Shown: positions 1-6,691 of the stretch, in pieces
Position numbering within the stretch: the first letter of the stretch is position 1
How the letters are laid out: every line of letters starts with the position of its first letter
Virus record (IMG/VR): IMGVR_UViG_3300042010_000258
Location: 1-36,989 of that record
Strand: one strand, 5' to 3'
DNA from: a virus
DNA: 36,989 bases
The notes under the pieces: generated by a model
Database searches by the model: none
What the model was told of the DNA's origin: nothing
What the model saw: only the letters and a program-made list of their open reading frames with translations
Translations under genes and position numbers: made by a program

Positions 1-5
1 ACTAA

Positions 6-26
6 TGATATGGCGATGCCATATCA
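6..26. repeat. 9-bp inverted repeat at left edge
   Basis: TGATATGGC (6-14) and GCCATATCA (18-26) form a perfect 9-bp inverted repeat around a 3-base centre. It lies 33 bases before the first gene. There is no T-run after it, so it looks more like an operator or a structured leader than a terminator. Confidence 0.5.
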
Positions 27-37
27 AACATAAACCA

Positions 38-54
38 ACTCCTTAAAAAGGAGT
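38..54 (+). promoter_or_regulatory. Hairpin that buries a ribosome binding site
   Basis: ACTCCTT (38-44) pairs perfectly with AAGGAGT (48-54) across three A residues. The right arm is the Shine-Dalgarno sequence of the gene starting at 60, six bases away from its ATG. In RNA the site would be closed in a 7-bp stem, which suggests low or regulated translation. Confidence 0.55.
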
Positions 55-59
55 GAAAA

Positions 60-299
60 ATGGTAGAAAGATACGTTGTCGTTCCAGGCATACCTGTTTT
101 GTTAGGAGCTGTGTGTAGGGATGGGAGATATTACGCCGAGACGGCCAGCTCCGGATTTGACCTTTATGACACTAAAGAAAAATGTCGGCTTTCTCTTGCG
201 CTTCCGTCAAGACATGAGGCGGAACTTGCATGTCAAAAGAAGAATGGAGAACAACTATTTGATTGGGAGAAACAATCCTTTACTGATCAATCCGGCTGA
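60..299 (+). CDS. Small protein of unknown function (79 aa)
   Basis: This is a 79-residue protein I do not recognise. The start is set by a strong AAGGAG six bases upstream of the ATG. The sequence is mixed alpha/beta in character, with two cysteines, no signal peptide and no membrane segment; the middle part (DLYDTKEKCRLSLALPSR) reads like a real folded domain. It lies at the left end of the prophage, apart from the main operons and on the strand opposite to the late genes. Its base composition is more AT-rich than the tail genes, which fits accessory or recently acquired DNA. It could be a host gene fragment if the phage end lies inside the window. Confidence 0.55.
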   Translation: MVERYVVVPGIPVLLGAVCRDGRYYAETASSGFDLYDTKEKCRLSLALPSRHEAELACQKKNGEQLFDWEKQSFTDQSG

Positions 300-379
300 A
301 ACGCAACTTGAATACCAACTATCCACGTGTTCGTTTGGAATCCATCACGGCTAACGGAAGGTACCAAATGGACGTTCTC

Positions 380-583
380 TTAAGGCTGGAAAGGACCGTC
401 ATCTACCGTATCGAGCAATCTTGTCCAAGCCTCATAGGCTGCTCTTTGATGCAGCACGGCTTCGTTCCACCGGTACCCTGAGACCTCCTTCGCTACAACC
501 ATCATCATTAATTGACTGGTTGTGGCATCCAAATCCAATAACAGGTGGTGAGATTCGAAGCGGAAATCATCGATATTATGCAT
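380..583 (-). CDS. Possible small protein of unknown function (67 aa)
   Basis: This 67-residue reading frame has Pseudomonas-like codon use and a plausible helical composition, but no family that I recognise. The ATG at 583 is preceded by only a weak purine stretch (GAAGTG). It faces the gene at 60-299 and leaves about 250 bases before the SOS box at 820. No other convincing gene is seen between 584 and 838. It may be a real small gene or chance coding. Confidence 0.35.
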   Translation of the reverse strand: MHNIDDFRFESHHLLLDLDATTSQLMMMVVAKEVSGYRWNEAVLHQRAAYEAWTRLLDTVDDGPFQP

Positions 584-819
584 GTATTCACTTCAATGCT
601 GGAGAGGGCTTGATAATGCGAGCCACTATTTTGACATAACAGGTTGCGCTCAGAATCAATCTATTGCATAGAGCAAACGCCTTGCAAACACTCTATTTCA
701 CTCAATGAGTGCTGGATCGGCCCTTTCTAAGTCCGCACGGAGGATCATGCCCGCAGTCCTCCAAGCGTCGAAGCGGTTCCCCGTCGCCTCGCACTCGCGG
801 AAATCTCTCGCCTCCATTA

Positions 820-835
820 CTGTACATATGAACAG
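820..835. promoter_or_regulatory. LexA-like SOS box upstream of the SRAP gene pair
   Basis: CTGTACATATGAACAG has the CTG-N10-CAG form with an AT-rich core and matches 13 of 16 positions of the usual CTGTATATATATACAG box. It ends three bases before the ATG at 839. That leaves room for a transcript with almost no leader, with TACATA (823-828) as a possible -10. Confidence 0.65.
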
Positions 836-838
836 TTC

Positions 839-1222
839 ATGAAAAACGCAACCGTGGATCCCTACGATATCGAAGACACCAGCGATTGGCTCGGCTGCCC
901 GACTGAGCTGGAGACATGCCGTCACTTTTTGCGCATATACGAAAACGAAGTCCAGGAATTGACCTTCCAACTCCGCAAGTCGCGCAGAGACATCTTCAAC
1001 CTGGTGCAAATGCACGCGGAGGTATCCGAGGAGCGCGATCGACTCCGCGCAGAACTGAACCGAGCGCTCACCTCTGCGCCAGATGCCAATAGAAGGGTCA
1101 CGGATATCGAGACCAAGACCAACTGGGAGCTGATGGCCAACGCCAAGGTGATCAGCGAGCTCCACGCAAAGCTGCGCAAGCTGACCGGCGTGGATCCGTT
1201 CACCCAAATTGCGAAAAGCTGA
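839..1222 (+). CDS. Coiled-coil protein of unknown function (127 aa), SOS-linked
   Basis: A 127-residue acidic protein. After an N-terminal stretch with NPYD/DTSDWL-like features (VDPYDIEDTSDWLGCP) it is nearly all helical. Residues about 25-80 show heptad-like spacing of hydrophobics among E, R and L (ENEVQELTFQLRKSRRD, then EERDRLRAELNRAL), typical of a coiled coil. No enzymatic motif is visible. No Shine-Dalgarno sequence precedes the ATG; the LexA-like box sits directly against it, so translation may be leaderless. The SRAP gene follows after 23 bases on the same strand and probably shares the transcript. A role in DNA damage is inferred only from this context. Confidence 0.7.
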   Translation: MKNATVDPYDIEDTSDWLGCPTELETCRHFLRIYENEVQELTFQLRKSRRDIFNLVQMHAEVSEERDRLRAELNRALTSAPDANRRVTDIETKTNWELMANAKVISELHAKLRKLTGVDPFTQIAKS

Positions 1223-1245
1223 TTGCCCATTCCAGGACTCAAACC

Positions 1246-1953
1246 ATGTGTGGACGACTTTCTCAATACGATGGCATCCACGACTTCGTGGCTGCGTTGA
1301 GCATGCCCAACCCGTTGGTGAACAACACCGGCGATTTGCCGTTTCGACGCTATAACGCTGCGCCCGGTACGCAGCTCGCCCTCTTCCACCAGGAAGGCGC
1401 CTATCTGCACGCCGACATGGTGCGCTGGGGATGGCGACCGCATTGGGCCAAGGATCGTGCCGCGCCGATCAATGCCAGGGTCGAAAAGGTCGCCCACGGT
1501 CCGTTCTTTCGGGCGATCTGGCCACACCGGGCGATCATCGCGATCAACAACTGGTTTGAGTGGGTGGACGAAGGCGGACCGAAAAAGCAGCCCTACCTCA
1601 TTCGCCGGCGGGACCGAGCGCCGATCCTGTGTGCAGCCATCGGCCAATACCCAAATCCGGAGCATGAGCCGAGTGAACACGATGGCTTCGTCATCATCAC
1701 CGCCGACAGCGCCGGTGGCATGGTGGATATCCATGACCGGCGTCCGGTGACGCTATCACCGGAGTTGGCCAGAGAATGGTTAGACCCTTCCACACCCAAG
1801 GAGCGAGCAGAACAAATGGTACTGCTGCAGGGTGAGCCCACTGAGGCATTCGAATGGTTCAAGGTGGATCGGGCAATTGGCAACGTACGCAATCAGGGTC
1901 GTGACTTGATCCAACCCGTGGAAGGCGAACCAGAGGGAAACAGTTTGTTTTAG
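1246..1953 (+). CDS. SOS response-associated peptidase (SRAP/YedK/HMCES family)
   Basis: SRAP proteins bind abasic sites in single-stranded DNA and form a protective thiazolidine crosslink through the N-terminal cysteine. All family hallmarks are visible in this 235-residue protein: Cys2 directly after the start Met (MCGRLSQ), Asn76 in INARVEK, Glu105 in WFEW and His163 in DIHDRRPV. Length matches the family. It follows the coiled-coil gene and the LexA-like box at 820-835, so damage-inducible expression is likely. The stop overlaps by four bases the stop of the convergent gene at 1950-2180. In a phage it may protect replicating DNA from abasic-site damage; that role is inference. Confidence 0.93.
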   Translation: MCGRLSQYDGIHDFVAALSMPNPLVNNTGDLPFRRYNAAPGTQLALFHQEGAYLHADMVRWGWRPHWAKDRAAPINARVEKVAHGPFFRAIWPHRAIIAINNWFEWVDEGGPKKQPYLIRRRDRAPILCAAIGQYPNPEHEPSEHDGFVIITADSAGGMVDIHDRRPVTLSPELAREWLDPSTPKERAEQMVLLQGEPTEAFEWFKVDRAIGNVRNQGRDLIQPVEGEPEGNSLF

Positions 1954-2180
1954 GCAGATGCCAGGGACTTGAGTCGATCTTCCAGCGCGGTTTCAAAAAT
2001 GATGTAAAGCCGCTCCGCGTCACCTACGCGCAAGGCTCCCACCGTCTCCATGCCCAAGACAAATCCCTCGGCACGAGCGCCGGCCTTCACGGCAATGAGC
2101 ATCGACTCAGCGCGTTGGATTTGTGCAAGGAGGCGATCAGCTTCACGCCGCGGCCTGGGGCCGAGTACGACATCTTCCAC
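1950..2180 (-). CDS. Small helical protein of unknown function (76 aa)
   Basis: A 76-residue protein rich in Arg, Ala and Glu and likely all helical; I do not recognise its family. The start is a GTG at 2180, chosen because a GGGGAGG Shine-Dalgarno sequence stands just upstream; the next in-frame Met would remove the N-terminal helix. It lies 24 bases after the 28-residue membrane peptide gene and downstream of the adenine methyltransferase on the same strand, so the three may share the LexA-boxed promoter at 3246. It ends four bases into the convergent SRAP gene. Confidence 0.6.
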   Translation of the reverse strand: MEDVVLGPRPRREADRLLAQIQRAESMLIAVKAGARAEGFVLGMETVGALRVGDAERLYIIFETALEDRLKSLASA

Positions 2181-2204
2181 GGACCGCCTCCCCTTTTTTC
2201 TGCA

Positions 2205-2291
2205 CTACGACATCCAATACATCACCAAGACCACGACTACCACCCACACCAGGGTGAGCAGGAACGAGAGTCCGGCAAGTTGCTTATCCAT
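2205..2291 (-). CDS. 28-residue single-span membrane peptide
   Basis: A very short frame, ATG at 2291 to TAG at 2205. It encodes a polar N-terminus (MDKQLAG) followed by about 20 strongly hydrophobic residues including a run of Val and Leu and ending YWMS. This is a clear single transmembrane helix. GAGG stands about nine bases before the ATG. It lies between the methyltransferase gene and the 76-residue gene, both on the same strand. Such peptides act as toxins, holin-like proteins or partners of membrane enzymes; nothing here decides between these. The about 140 bases between 2292 and 2434 hold no other gene that I can support. Confidence 0.5.
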   Translation of the reverse strand: MDKQLAGLSFLLTLVWVVVVVLVMYWMS

Positions 2292-2434
2292 GGCCGATGC
2301 CTCATCCCCCTGTCAAAGAATCATGAGGCAACCTGACACCGGCGACAAGAATGGCGGCATGCCATCACGAGACAAGCTCAATCGATATTTCGTATTGCCG
2401 GACGCCTCGGCGTAGTTGCGCGGTGCACTGCAGG

Positions 2435-3229
2435 CTAGAACAGACGCCCTAGCGCTGATACTTCCCAGTTGGTGATCACCAGTTCGCCGCTGACCTCCGC
2501 CTTGCCCTGTCGCTGATTGGTGTTGCAATAACGGATGTCCAGTGTCTCGAAGTGGAAACCGTCGAACACCCGTCGGATATCCGGATGATCGTTGATGCTG
2601 ACCATGACCTTGCCTTTGCAGCGGCGCATGAAGTCGGCCATTCGCTCGTAGTTCTCGAACGGAAAGTCGACCCCATATCCCGCAGTCTGCCAATAAGGCG
2701 GGTCCATGTAGTGGAAGGTGTGAGCACGGTCGTAGCGCTCAGCGCATTCAAGCCAGGGGAGATTTTCGACGTAGGTACCGGACAGACGTTGCCAGGCGGC
2801 CGAGAGGTTTTCCTCGATCCGCAGCAGGTTGATGGCCGGGCCAGTGGTGGCGGTACCGAACGTCTGCCCGGTGACCTTACCGGCGAAGGCATGGTGCTGC
2901 AGATAGAAGAATCGGGCGGCGCGCTGAATGTCGGTGAGCGTTTCGGGGCGGGTCATTTTCTGCCACTCGAATACCTGGCGGGAACTGAGCGCCCATTTGA
3001 ACTGGCGCACGAATTCTTCCAGGTGGTTCTGCACAACCCGGTATAGCGTAACCAGGTCGCCGTTGATGTCGTTGAGCACTTCAACGGGCGCAGCTTGGGG
3101 TCGCAAGAAGTACAGCGCGGCACCGCCGGCAAAGACTTCAACGTAGCATTCGTGTGGTGGAAAAAGCGGAATGAGGCGATCGGCCAGGCGGCGTTTGCCG
3201 CCCATCCAAGGGATGATAGGTGTAGACAT
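2435..3229 (-). CDS. D12-class DNA adenine N6-methyltransferase (Dam-like)
   Basis: Transfers a methyl group from S-adenosylmethionine to adenine N6 in DNA. The 264-residue protein has the class order of motifs: PWMGGKRRL near the N-terminus, the SAM-binding EVFAGGAAL (residues 31-39) and the catalytic DPPYW (176-180). The ATG at 3229 gives the usual start (MSTPIIPWMGGK); a longer frame runs upstream through the SOS box and is unlikely to be translated. AAAGG lies about ten bases before this ATG. A strong LexA-like box is 16 bases upstream. Phage orphan methylases protect against restriction or alter regulation. The target site cannot be read from sequence. Confidence 0.9.
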   Translation of the reverse strand: MSTPIIPWMGGKRRLADRLIPLFPPHECYVEVFAGGAALYFLRPQAAPVEVLNDINGDLVTLYRVVQNHLEEFVRQFKWALSSRQVFEWQKMTRPETLTDIQRAARFFYLQHHAFAGKVTGQTFGTATTGPAINLLRIEENLSAAWQRLSGTYVENLPWLECAERYDRAHTFHYMDPPYWQTAGYGVDFPFENYERMADFMRRCKGKVMVSINDHPDIRRVFDGFHFETLDIRYCNTNQRQGKAEVSGELVITNWEVSALGRLF

Positions 3230-3245
3230 GAGAGCAAGACCTTTA

Positions 3246-3261
3246 CTGTATATATAAACAG
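3246..3261. promoter_or_regulatory. LexA-like SOS box upstream of the methyltransferase
   Basis: Read on the minus strand this is CTGTTTATATATACAG, 15 of 16 positions of the classical LexA box. The core also contains a TATATA that can serve as a -10 element for the methyltransferase gene starting at 3229. Confidence 0.8.
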
Positions 3262-3333
3262 GTGCTAGGCTCCCCGCGCTTTGTGCACGGAGCAAGAGCC
3301 TTGGCTGGACTTGCAGGGACTATCTGCAGGGAC

Positions 3334-3379
3334 GGCGGCCGGATGGGATGTTGACGCATCCTCTCCGGTCGCTCTTTTT
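3334..3379 (+). terminator. Rho-independent terminator on the plus strand
   Basis: GGCGGCCGGATGGGATG pairs with CATCCTCTCCGGTCGCT, with one internal mismatch and some G-U pairs, around a 6-base loop. It is followed by TTTTT (3375-3379). Read on the other strand it has no T-run. No plus-strand gene lies directly upstream, so it ends either an antisense transcript or a small RNA. Confidence 0.6.
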
Positions 3380-3921
3380 CACTTCGCTATTGAAATTGCT
3401 TTCGCATAAGCCTGGCAGGCTGCCAAGGCGATCAATCCTTGGTCGCCGGCATCGGTGATGCCAATAATTCGTTGAGCATGCGCTGGGTCAAGTTGGGCTC
3501 TTGCGGGACCATGAACCACGCCGCCGGCTGCGGTGGCGGCTGGCACTGCGTTGCTGCTGGCTGCATCTGCGGCGTCGAGTAGGACTGACAAGCGCAGGTC
3601 AGCAGTGGCAAGGCGATCGCGCAAGCGACCCTGATTACGTTGGGCATCGGTTAACACTCGAAAGTGGGTTTGTTCGCTGGTTGAAAGCTGCTGCTCCAGG
3701 ACCAAACGCTTGTCCCGCTCGGTGCGTTGTTGCGCGGCCGAGGCGAGGGCCAGTTGGTTGAGGGTTCCGGTGTGCAGGCGGGACTGTTGTTCCAGCCGCT
3801 GGCCGTAGCGCCAGTCCTGGACTTGCCAAGTGATCGCGGCCGAGCCGCCGACCAAAATGGCCAGCAGCCCCCCGGTCGCCAGCAACCGATACGGCGCCGG
3901 AATCAGGTCGACGAAACGCAT
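3379..3921 (-). CDS. Rz: Rz-like inner-membrane spanin subunit
   Basis: The i-spanin joins with its lipoprotein partner Rz1 to fuse inner and outer membranes at the last step of lysis. The start at 3921 (MRFVDLIPAPYRLL) gives 180 residues with one N-terminal transmembrane helix (about 12-33) and a long periplasmic part. That part is rich in Gln, Arg and Leu and likely coiled-coil (residues about 40-120). It overlaps the end of the endolysin gene by 19 bases and contains the whole Rz1 frame, the usual arrangement for this system. Sequence alone is weakly conserved in this family; the nested lipoprotein and the position behind the endolysin carry the call. Confidence 0.85.
   Translation of the reverse strand: MRFVDLIPAPYRLLATGGLLAILVGGSAAITWQVQDWRYGQRLEQQSRLHTGTLNQLALASAAQQRTERDKRLVLEQQLSTSEQTHFRVLTDAQRNQGRLRDRLATADLRLSVLLDAADAASSNAVPAATAAGGVVHGPARAQLDPAHAQRIIGITDAGDQGLIALAACQAYAKAISIAK
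3432..3647 (-). CDS. Rz1: Rz1-like outer-membrane lipoprotein spanin, nested in Rz
   Basis: This 71-residue protein lies fully inside Rz in another frame. It has a short signal peptide (MPNVIRVACAIALPLLTCAC) with a lipobox-like end, in which Cys18 or Cys20 is the probable lipidated residue. The mature part is short and proline-rich (PQMQP, QPPPQPAAW), the mark of Rz1 proteins. The lipobox is not ideal, because -1/-2 residues are T/L or A/C. No strong Shine-Dalgarno sequence is seen before the ATG at 3647, as expected for a weakly expressed nested gene. Known examples in lambda and P2 have the same nesting. Confidence 0.8.
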   Translation of the reverse strand: MPNVIRVACAIALPLLTCACQSYSTPQMQPAATQCQPPPQPAAWFMVPQEPNLTQRMLNELLASPMPATKD

Positions 3922-4466
3922 AACACCGCCCTCGCCCGCTCCCACAGTTGCAACCGATCCGAGAGGCCATTGAGGCCGCCATTGATCTTTCGGGTGATCG
4001 CTTCGAAGTCATCCCGATCCGCCAGGGCGTTCAGCTCGCGCATCCACCAGAACCAAGCCGCCGATTCGGCGGCCCCTTGCGGTTGCTCGAGCAATTCCGG
4101 CGTGCGCAGCAATCGTTCGTCGCCGAACAACGCCAGGCTACAGCGCAGGTAGTTGCTGTGACCGGTGATCTGGATCAGACCGCGTCCGCGATAGCGCTGA
4201 CCATCGCCATCTGCCGCCGGGGTGTTGCCCAGTTTTGCGGCCAAGTTACCGGTGTCGTACTTGCTCAGGTATTGCTCGCCGCCCAGTTCGCGAACGTATT
4301 GCAGCTGACCGGACTCATGGCCCACTTGGGCGATGAACGCCGCCTGCCGTTTCGGTGTGTTGATCTGCCGGTTCGTCATCGCGACATTGAGTGCGGATAC
4401 AAAAACGCCCGCTTGGCGGCGGGCGTTGGGCATGATGTGTTGCAGCTGTTGCTCGGTTAAGGGCAT
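3903..4466 (-). CDS. GH19 chitinase-type endolysin
   Basis: Cuts the peptidoglycan glycan backbone at lysis. The 187-residue protein has the GH19 core: the catalytic Glu in GHESGQLQY and the conserved YRGRGLIQITGHSNY segment that shapes the substrate groove. The start at 4466 (MPLTEQQL) is chosen because TGGAG lies five bases upstream; a longer frame to 4481 has no such signal. There is no signal peptide, so it needs a holin to cross the membrane. The holin is encoded far away at 25404. A short hairpin with a T-run (4482-4502) lies just upstream of the ribosome binding site. Confidence 0.92.
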   Translation of the reverse strand: MPLTEQQLQHIMPNARRQAGVFVSALNVAMTNRQINTPKRQAAFIAQVGHESGQLQYVRELGGEQYLSKYDTGNLAAKLGNTPAADGDGQRYRGRGLIQITGHSNYLRCSLALFGDERLLRTPELLEQPQGAAESAAWFWWMRELNALADRDDFEAITRKINGGLNGLSDRLQLWERARAVLCVSST

Positions 4467-4481
4467 AAAAACTCCAGACAT

Positions 4482-4502
4482 AAAAAAGCCGCACGGGGCG
4501 GC
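4482..4502 (-). terminator. Intrinsic terminator-like hairpin before the endolysin
   Basis: On the minus strand: GCCGC, loop CCCGT, GCGGC, then TTTTTT. It lies between the gpD stop (4521) and the endolysin start (4466). It belongs to a family of similar hairpins placed just upstream of late genes. Confidence 0.65.
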
Positions 4503-4520
4503 GATGGGGGATGTGTTGGA

Positions 4521-5567
4521 CTACGCGAGGCTGACCACCTTGACCGGTTTGTCGGCTTTCTTTTTCTTGCCCTTGGCCTTGGCTTTGCCCTGCTTGCCGC
4601 CGTTGCATTCGACCGTGGTCGACCAGCCGGCCTGGGTGTAAACCTGCTCGACCGAATCGGCCAGGTACTCGCCATCGAGCCCGACCTTGAACCCGTGGGC
4701 ATTGATTGAGCGCTCGGCAAAAATGTCGGTGCGCCCTTCCATCTCGAAACGCACCCCGGCCGTGGAACGGTTGAACGCCGCCAGGCGTGCCTTGGCCGCT
4801 GCCTCGGCGGCAGTTTTGTTCGGGTGAATGTGTCGATCCGTATGCACCGCCGGCAGGCCGTCCGGCACGTCGTCATTGTCCAGGGACACTACGGCGAGCT
4901 GGCCGGTCTTCTTGTCCTGATGCGTGGCCGCCACGGCCTTGTGCGCGTTGCGATCGCCCAGGCGGAATTGCCAACGGCTGACGTCGCTGCGCGTGAGGGT
5001 GATCGCGCCAAAGGCCTTGCCGCTTGCGCTCTCCCCGCCCTGGCGCGGCATCACCAGCAACTTGCCGTCGGCGACCTTGGTCGTGCAGTCGTATTGCTTG
5101 GCCAGGCGCGTGATGAAATTAAAATCGGACTCGCCGATTTGATCGGCACGTTCGACCTTGGTGGCCACCGGGCACACCGCTTGCCAGCCGTTGCGCGCGG
5201 CGATATCGGCGACGATCTTCGACAGCGGTACGTTTTCCCAACTGCCGCTGCGAATGGTCTTGCCGCTGCCGCGCATGTCGCTGGCCTTGCCCTGAATGAC
5301 GATGGTATCGGGCGGACCTGACACGGTGATTTCATCCACTACGTAACGCCCCAGGCGCGCCAGGGATGTCTCGACGTAGCCCAGGTAGACCTCGATCCCC
5401 GCGCCACGGCTCGGTAGCGTCACCAGGCCGTCGCGATCGTCTATGCGCAACTCGAATTCGTCCGACTCCATGCCGGTCTTGTCGGTGGTGCGCAGTTGAA
5501 TCAGCCGATCATTGATCAGGCTGGTGATGTCGGCCCCGTCGGCGACAATGCGAAACATCGGAGTCAT
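4521..5567 (-). CDS. D: P2 gpD-like tail hub / late control protein
   Basis: This 348-residue protein belongs to the gpD family of contractile tails, equivalent to the gp27-type hub that holds the spike at the baseplate centre. The N-terminal half carries the usual beta-rich hub pattern (PMFRIVADGADIT, LRIDDRDGLVTLP, GYVETSLARLGRYVVDEI). The middle contains ESDFNFITRLAKQYDC, typical of the family. The C-terminus ends in a lysine-rich tail (KGKKKKADKPVKV). The start at 5567 fits homologues; the frame could extend to 5594 but that would run into the terminator hairpin. It is the last gene of the P2-like tail block, after gpX. Confidence 0.9.
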   Translation of the reverse strand: MTPMFRIVADGADITSLINDRLIQLRTTDKTGMESDEFELRIDDRDGLVTLPSRGAGIEVYLGYVETSLARLGRYVVDEITVSGPPDTIVIQGKASDMRGSGKTIRSGSWENVPLSKIVADIAARNGWQAVCPVATKVERADQIGESDFNFITRLAKQYDCTTKVADGKLLVMPRQGGESASGKAFGAITLTRSDVSRWQFRLGDRNAHKAVAATHQDKKTGQLAVVSLDNDDVPDGLPAVHTDRHIHPNKTAAEAAAKARLAAFNRSTAGVRFEMEGRTDIFAERSINAHGFKVGLDGEYLADSVEQVYTQAGWSTTVECNGGKQGKAKAKGKKKKADKPVKVVSLA

Positions 5568-5581
5568 GAATTTTGCCCAAT

Positions 5582-5603
5582 AAAAAACCCGCACCAGGCG
5601 GGT
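5582..5603 (-). terminator. Intrinsic terminator-like hairpin before gpD
   Basis: On the minus strand: ACCCGC, loop CTGGT, GCGGGT, then TTTTT. It is 15 bases before the gpD ATG and is related in sequence to the hairpins at 15510 and 18651. Confidence 0.65.
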
Positions 5604-5619
5604 CGAGGTTGATCGGTTC

Positions 5620-5631
5620 GTTACGCGTAAC
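5620..5631. repeat. Palindrome GTTACGCGTAAC, copy 1
   Basis: This perfect 12-bp palindrome lies in the gap between gpX and gpD. The same 12-mer, also followed by GG on the plus strand, recurs at 11344-11355 in the gap before the sheath gene. In both places it stands just upstream (minus strand) of a terminator-like hairpin. Confidence 0.6.
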
Positions 5632-5664
5632 GGCCAACGGCGCCGGCGCGTGTCCGGACGGGCA

Positions 5665-5871
5665 TTAATCCCAGAGTGTTACCTGCTCATCGATCGGCGC
5701 CGGCAGATCCGGCAGGTATATCAATACGCCGGAGCGGTAAGGCTGTTCCTCATCGGCCAACCCGGGATTGGCGCCCAGCACCGCCTCGACGCTGCCGACC
5801 AGATGGCCGTAGTAGTTATGGCAAATGGTGTCCAGCAGATCCCCGTCAGACGTTCTGCATGTCGTCGCCAT
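5665..5871 (-). CDS. X: P2 gpX-like tail protein (LysM-type)
   Basis: A 68-residue LysM-like tail protein, equivalent to P2 gpX, thought to act as a small baseplate or hub adaptor. The pattern DGDLLDTICHNYYGHLVGSVEAVLGANPGLA and then VLIYLPDLP is the typical single LysM-like fold of this family. The start at 5871 (MATTCRTSDGD) lies 26 bases inside the end of the gpU gene, so translation is probably coupled. It is followed by a 97-base gap with a palindrome and a terminator-like hairpin. Confidence 0.88.
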   Translation of the reverse strand: MATTCRTSDGDLLDTICHNYYGHLVGSVEAVLGANPGLADEEQPYRSGVLIYLPDLPAPIDEQVTLWD

Positions 5872-6691
5872 AGCGCACAAACTCCAGAGTGAACCCTTGT
5901 TTACGCGGAATCCCGCCCTGCATCAGCGCGCTTTGCTCTTCTTCAAGGCTCTTCAGGCACCAGGTGCCCAACACGTCGCCATAACCGGTGGTCAGGGTCA
6001 GCGGCTGGAGCTGGGCGCCGAGCGTGCGCAGCGTGTCGAGCTGTTTCAAGCCGCCCTTGAGGCCCGGGATAATCGCGCCCTTGAGGGTGATTTTCTCGTC
6101 GCCCATGCCCACCGCTTGCTGCGCCGGGCGCCGCGAAAGGCGCTCTTGCGAGGCCCAGCGGAATTCAGTCGAGCGGCGCAGCTCATCAAAGGCCGCCGTG
6201 TCGAGGTTGAAGAAATACGGCGCCGCCTTGGGGTCTTGCGGCTGGATGATCAACAGGTGCGGAAACGGCTGCACCGCCTCCGGCGCCGGGGTCTGATCCG
6301 TGGCAAAGGCCCCCGTGGGCACGATGTTGGCCAGGGCCGGGCTGGCCTTGCCGGCGATTTTGTTGATCGCCGTCGCCGCTTTCCCGGCCTGCTCCTTGAG
6401 CGTGCCCAAGCGCTCATCCATTCCCGACAGCGCACGACTGGCCTTGTTGTAGGTGGCCACCACCGCGCCGACCTTGGCTTGCGCGGCATTTACTCCGCGC
6501 ATCACCCGCTGGAGCTTGGCGCCCATGGCCGGCCCCACAAAGGGCAAATCCTCCAGCTCGGACGCGGCGCCGGTGATTTCACCGATCGCGCCATTCATGG
6601 GCCCCAGCATGCCGTCTAGGCTGCGCCGTCCGGTTTCCCCCGCCGAGGCCAGGTATTTCAGCCCCGACTGTAACTGCTCCAATGCCGGCAT
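5846..6691 (-). CDS. U: P2 gpU-like tail protein with an N-terminal extension
   Basis: The C-terminal half (about 130-281) matches gpU of P2-type contractile tails: PFPHLLIIQPQDPK, TEFRWASQERLSRRPAQQ and GYGDVLGTWCLKSLEEEQS. P2 gpU is about 160 residues; this protein is 281. The extra N-terminal 125 residues are Ala/Gly-rich, probably helical, and resemble tape-measure-like sequence. AGGAGGGCTT stands directly before the ATG at 6691. It lies between tape measure and gpX as in P2. The extension may be a long-standing fusion in Pseudomonas phages rather than a new event. Confidence 0.85.
   Translation of the reverse strand: MPALEQLQSGLKYLASAGETGRRSLDGMLGPMNGAIGEITGAASELEDLPFVGPAMGAKLQRVMRGVNAAQAKVGAVVATYNKASRALSGMDERLGTLKEQAGKAATAINKIAGKASPALANIVPTGAFATDQTPAPEAVQPFPHLLIIQPQDPKAAPYFFNLDTAAFDELRRSTEFRWASQERLSRRPAQQAVGMGDEKITLKGAIIPGLKGGLKQLDTLRTLGAQLQPLTLTTGYGDVLGTWCLKSLEEEQSALMQGGIPRKQGFTLEFVRYGDDMQNV

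Noticed and set aside
421-639. Plus-strand 72-residue frame opposite 380-583
   Set aside because: It has no Shine-Dalgarno sequence and a composition unlike real genes of this genome; it is the antisense shadow of the minus-strand frame.
698-817. 39-residue minus-strand frame (MEARDFRECEATG...) starting beside the SOS box at 820, and its longer form through the 839-1222 gene
   Set aside because: The sequence looks gene-like and the LexA box would suit a divergent gene, but there is no ribosome binding site at the right distance and no family that I recognise. Not strong enough to list as a gene.
2428-2443. A third CTG-N10-CAG match just behind the methyltransferase stop
   Set aside because: The ten central bases (CAGGCTAGAA) are not AT-rich and do not resemble the LexA core; no promoter or gene start fits it.
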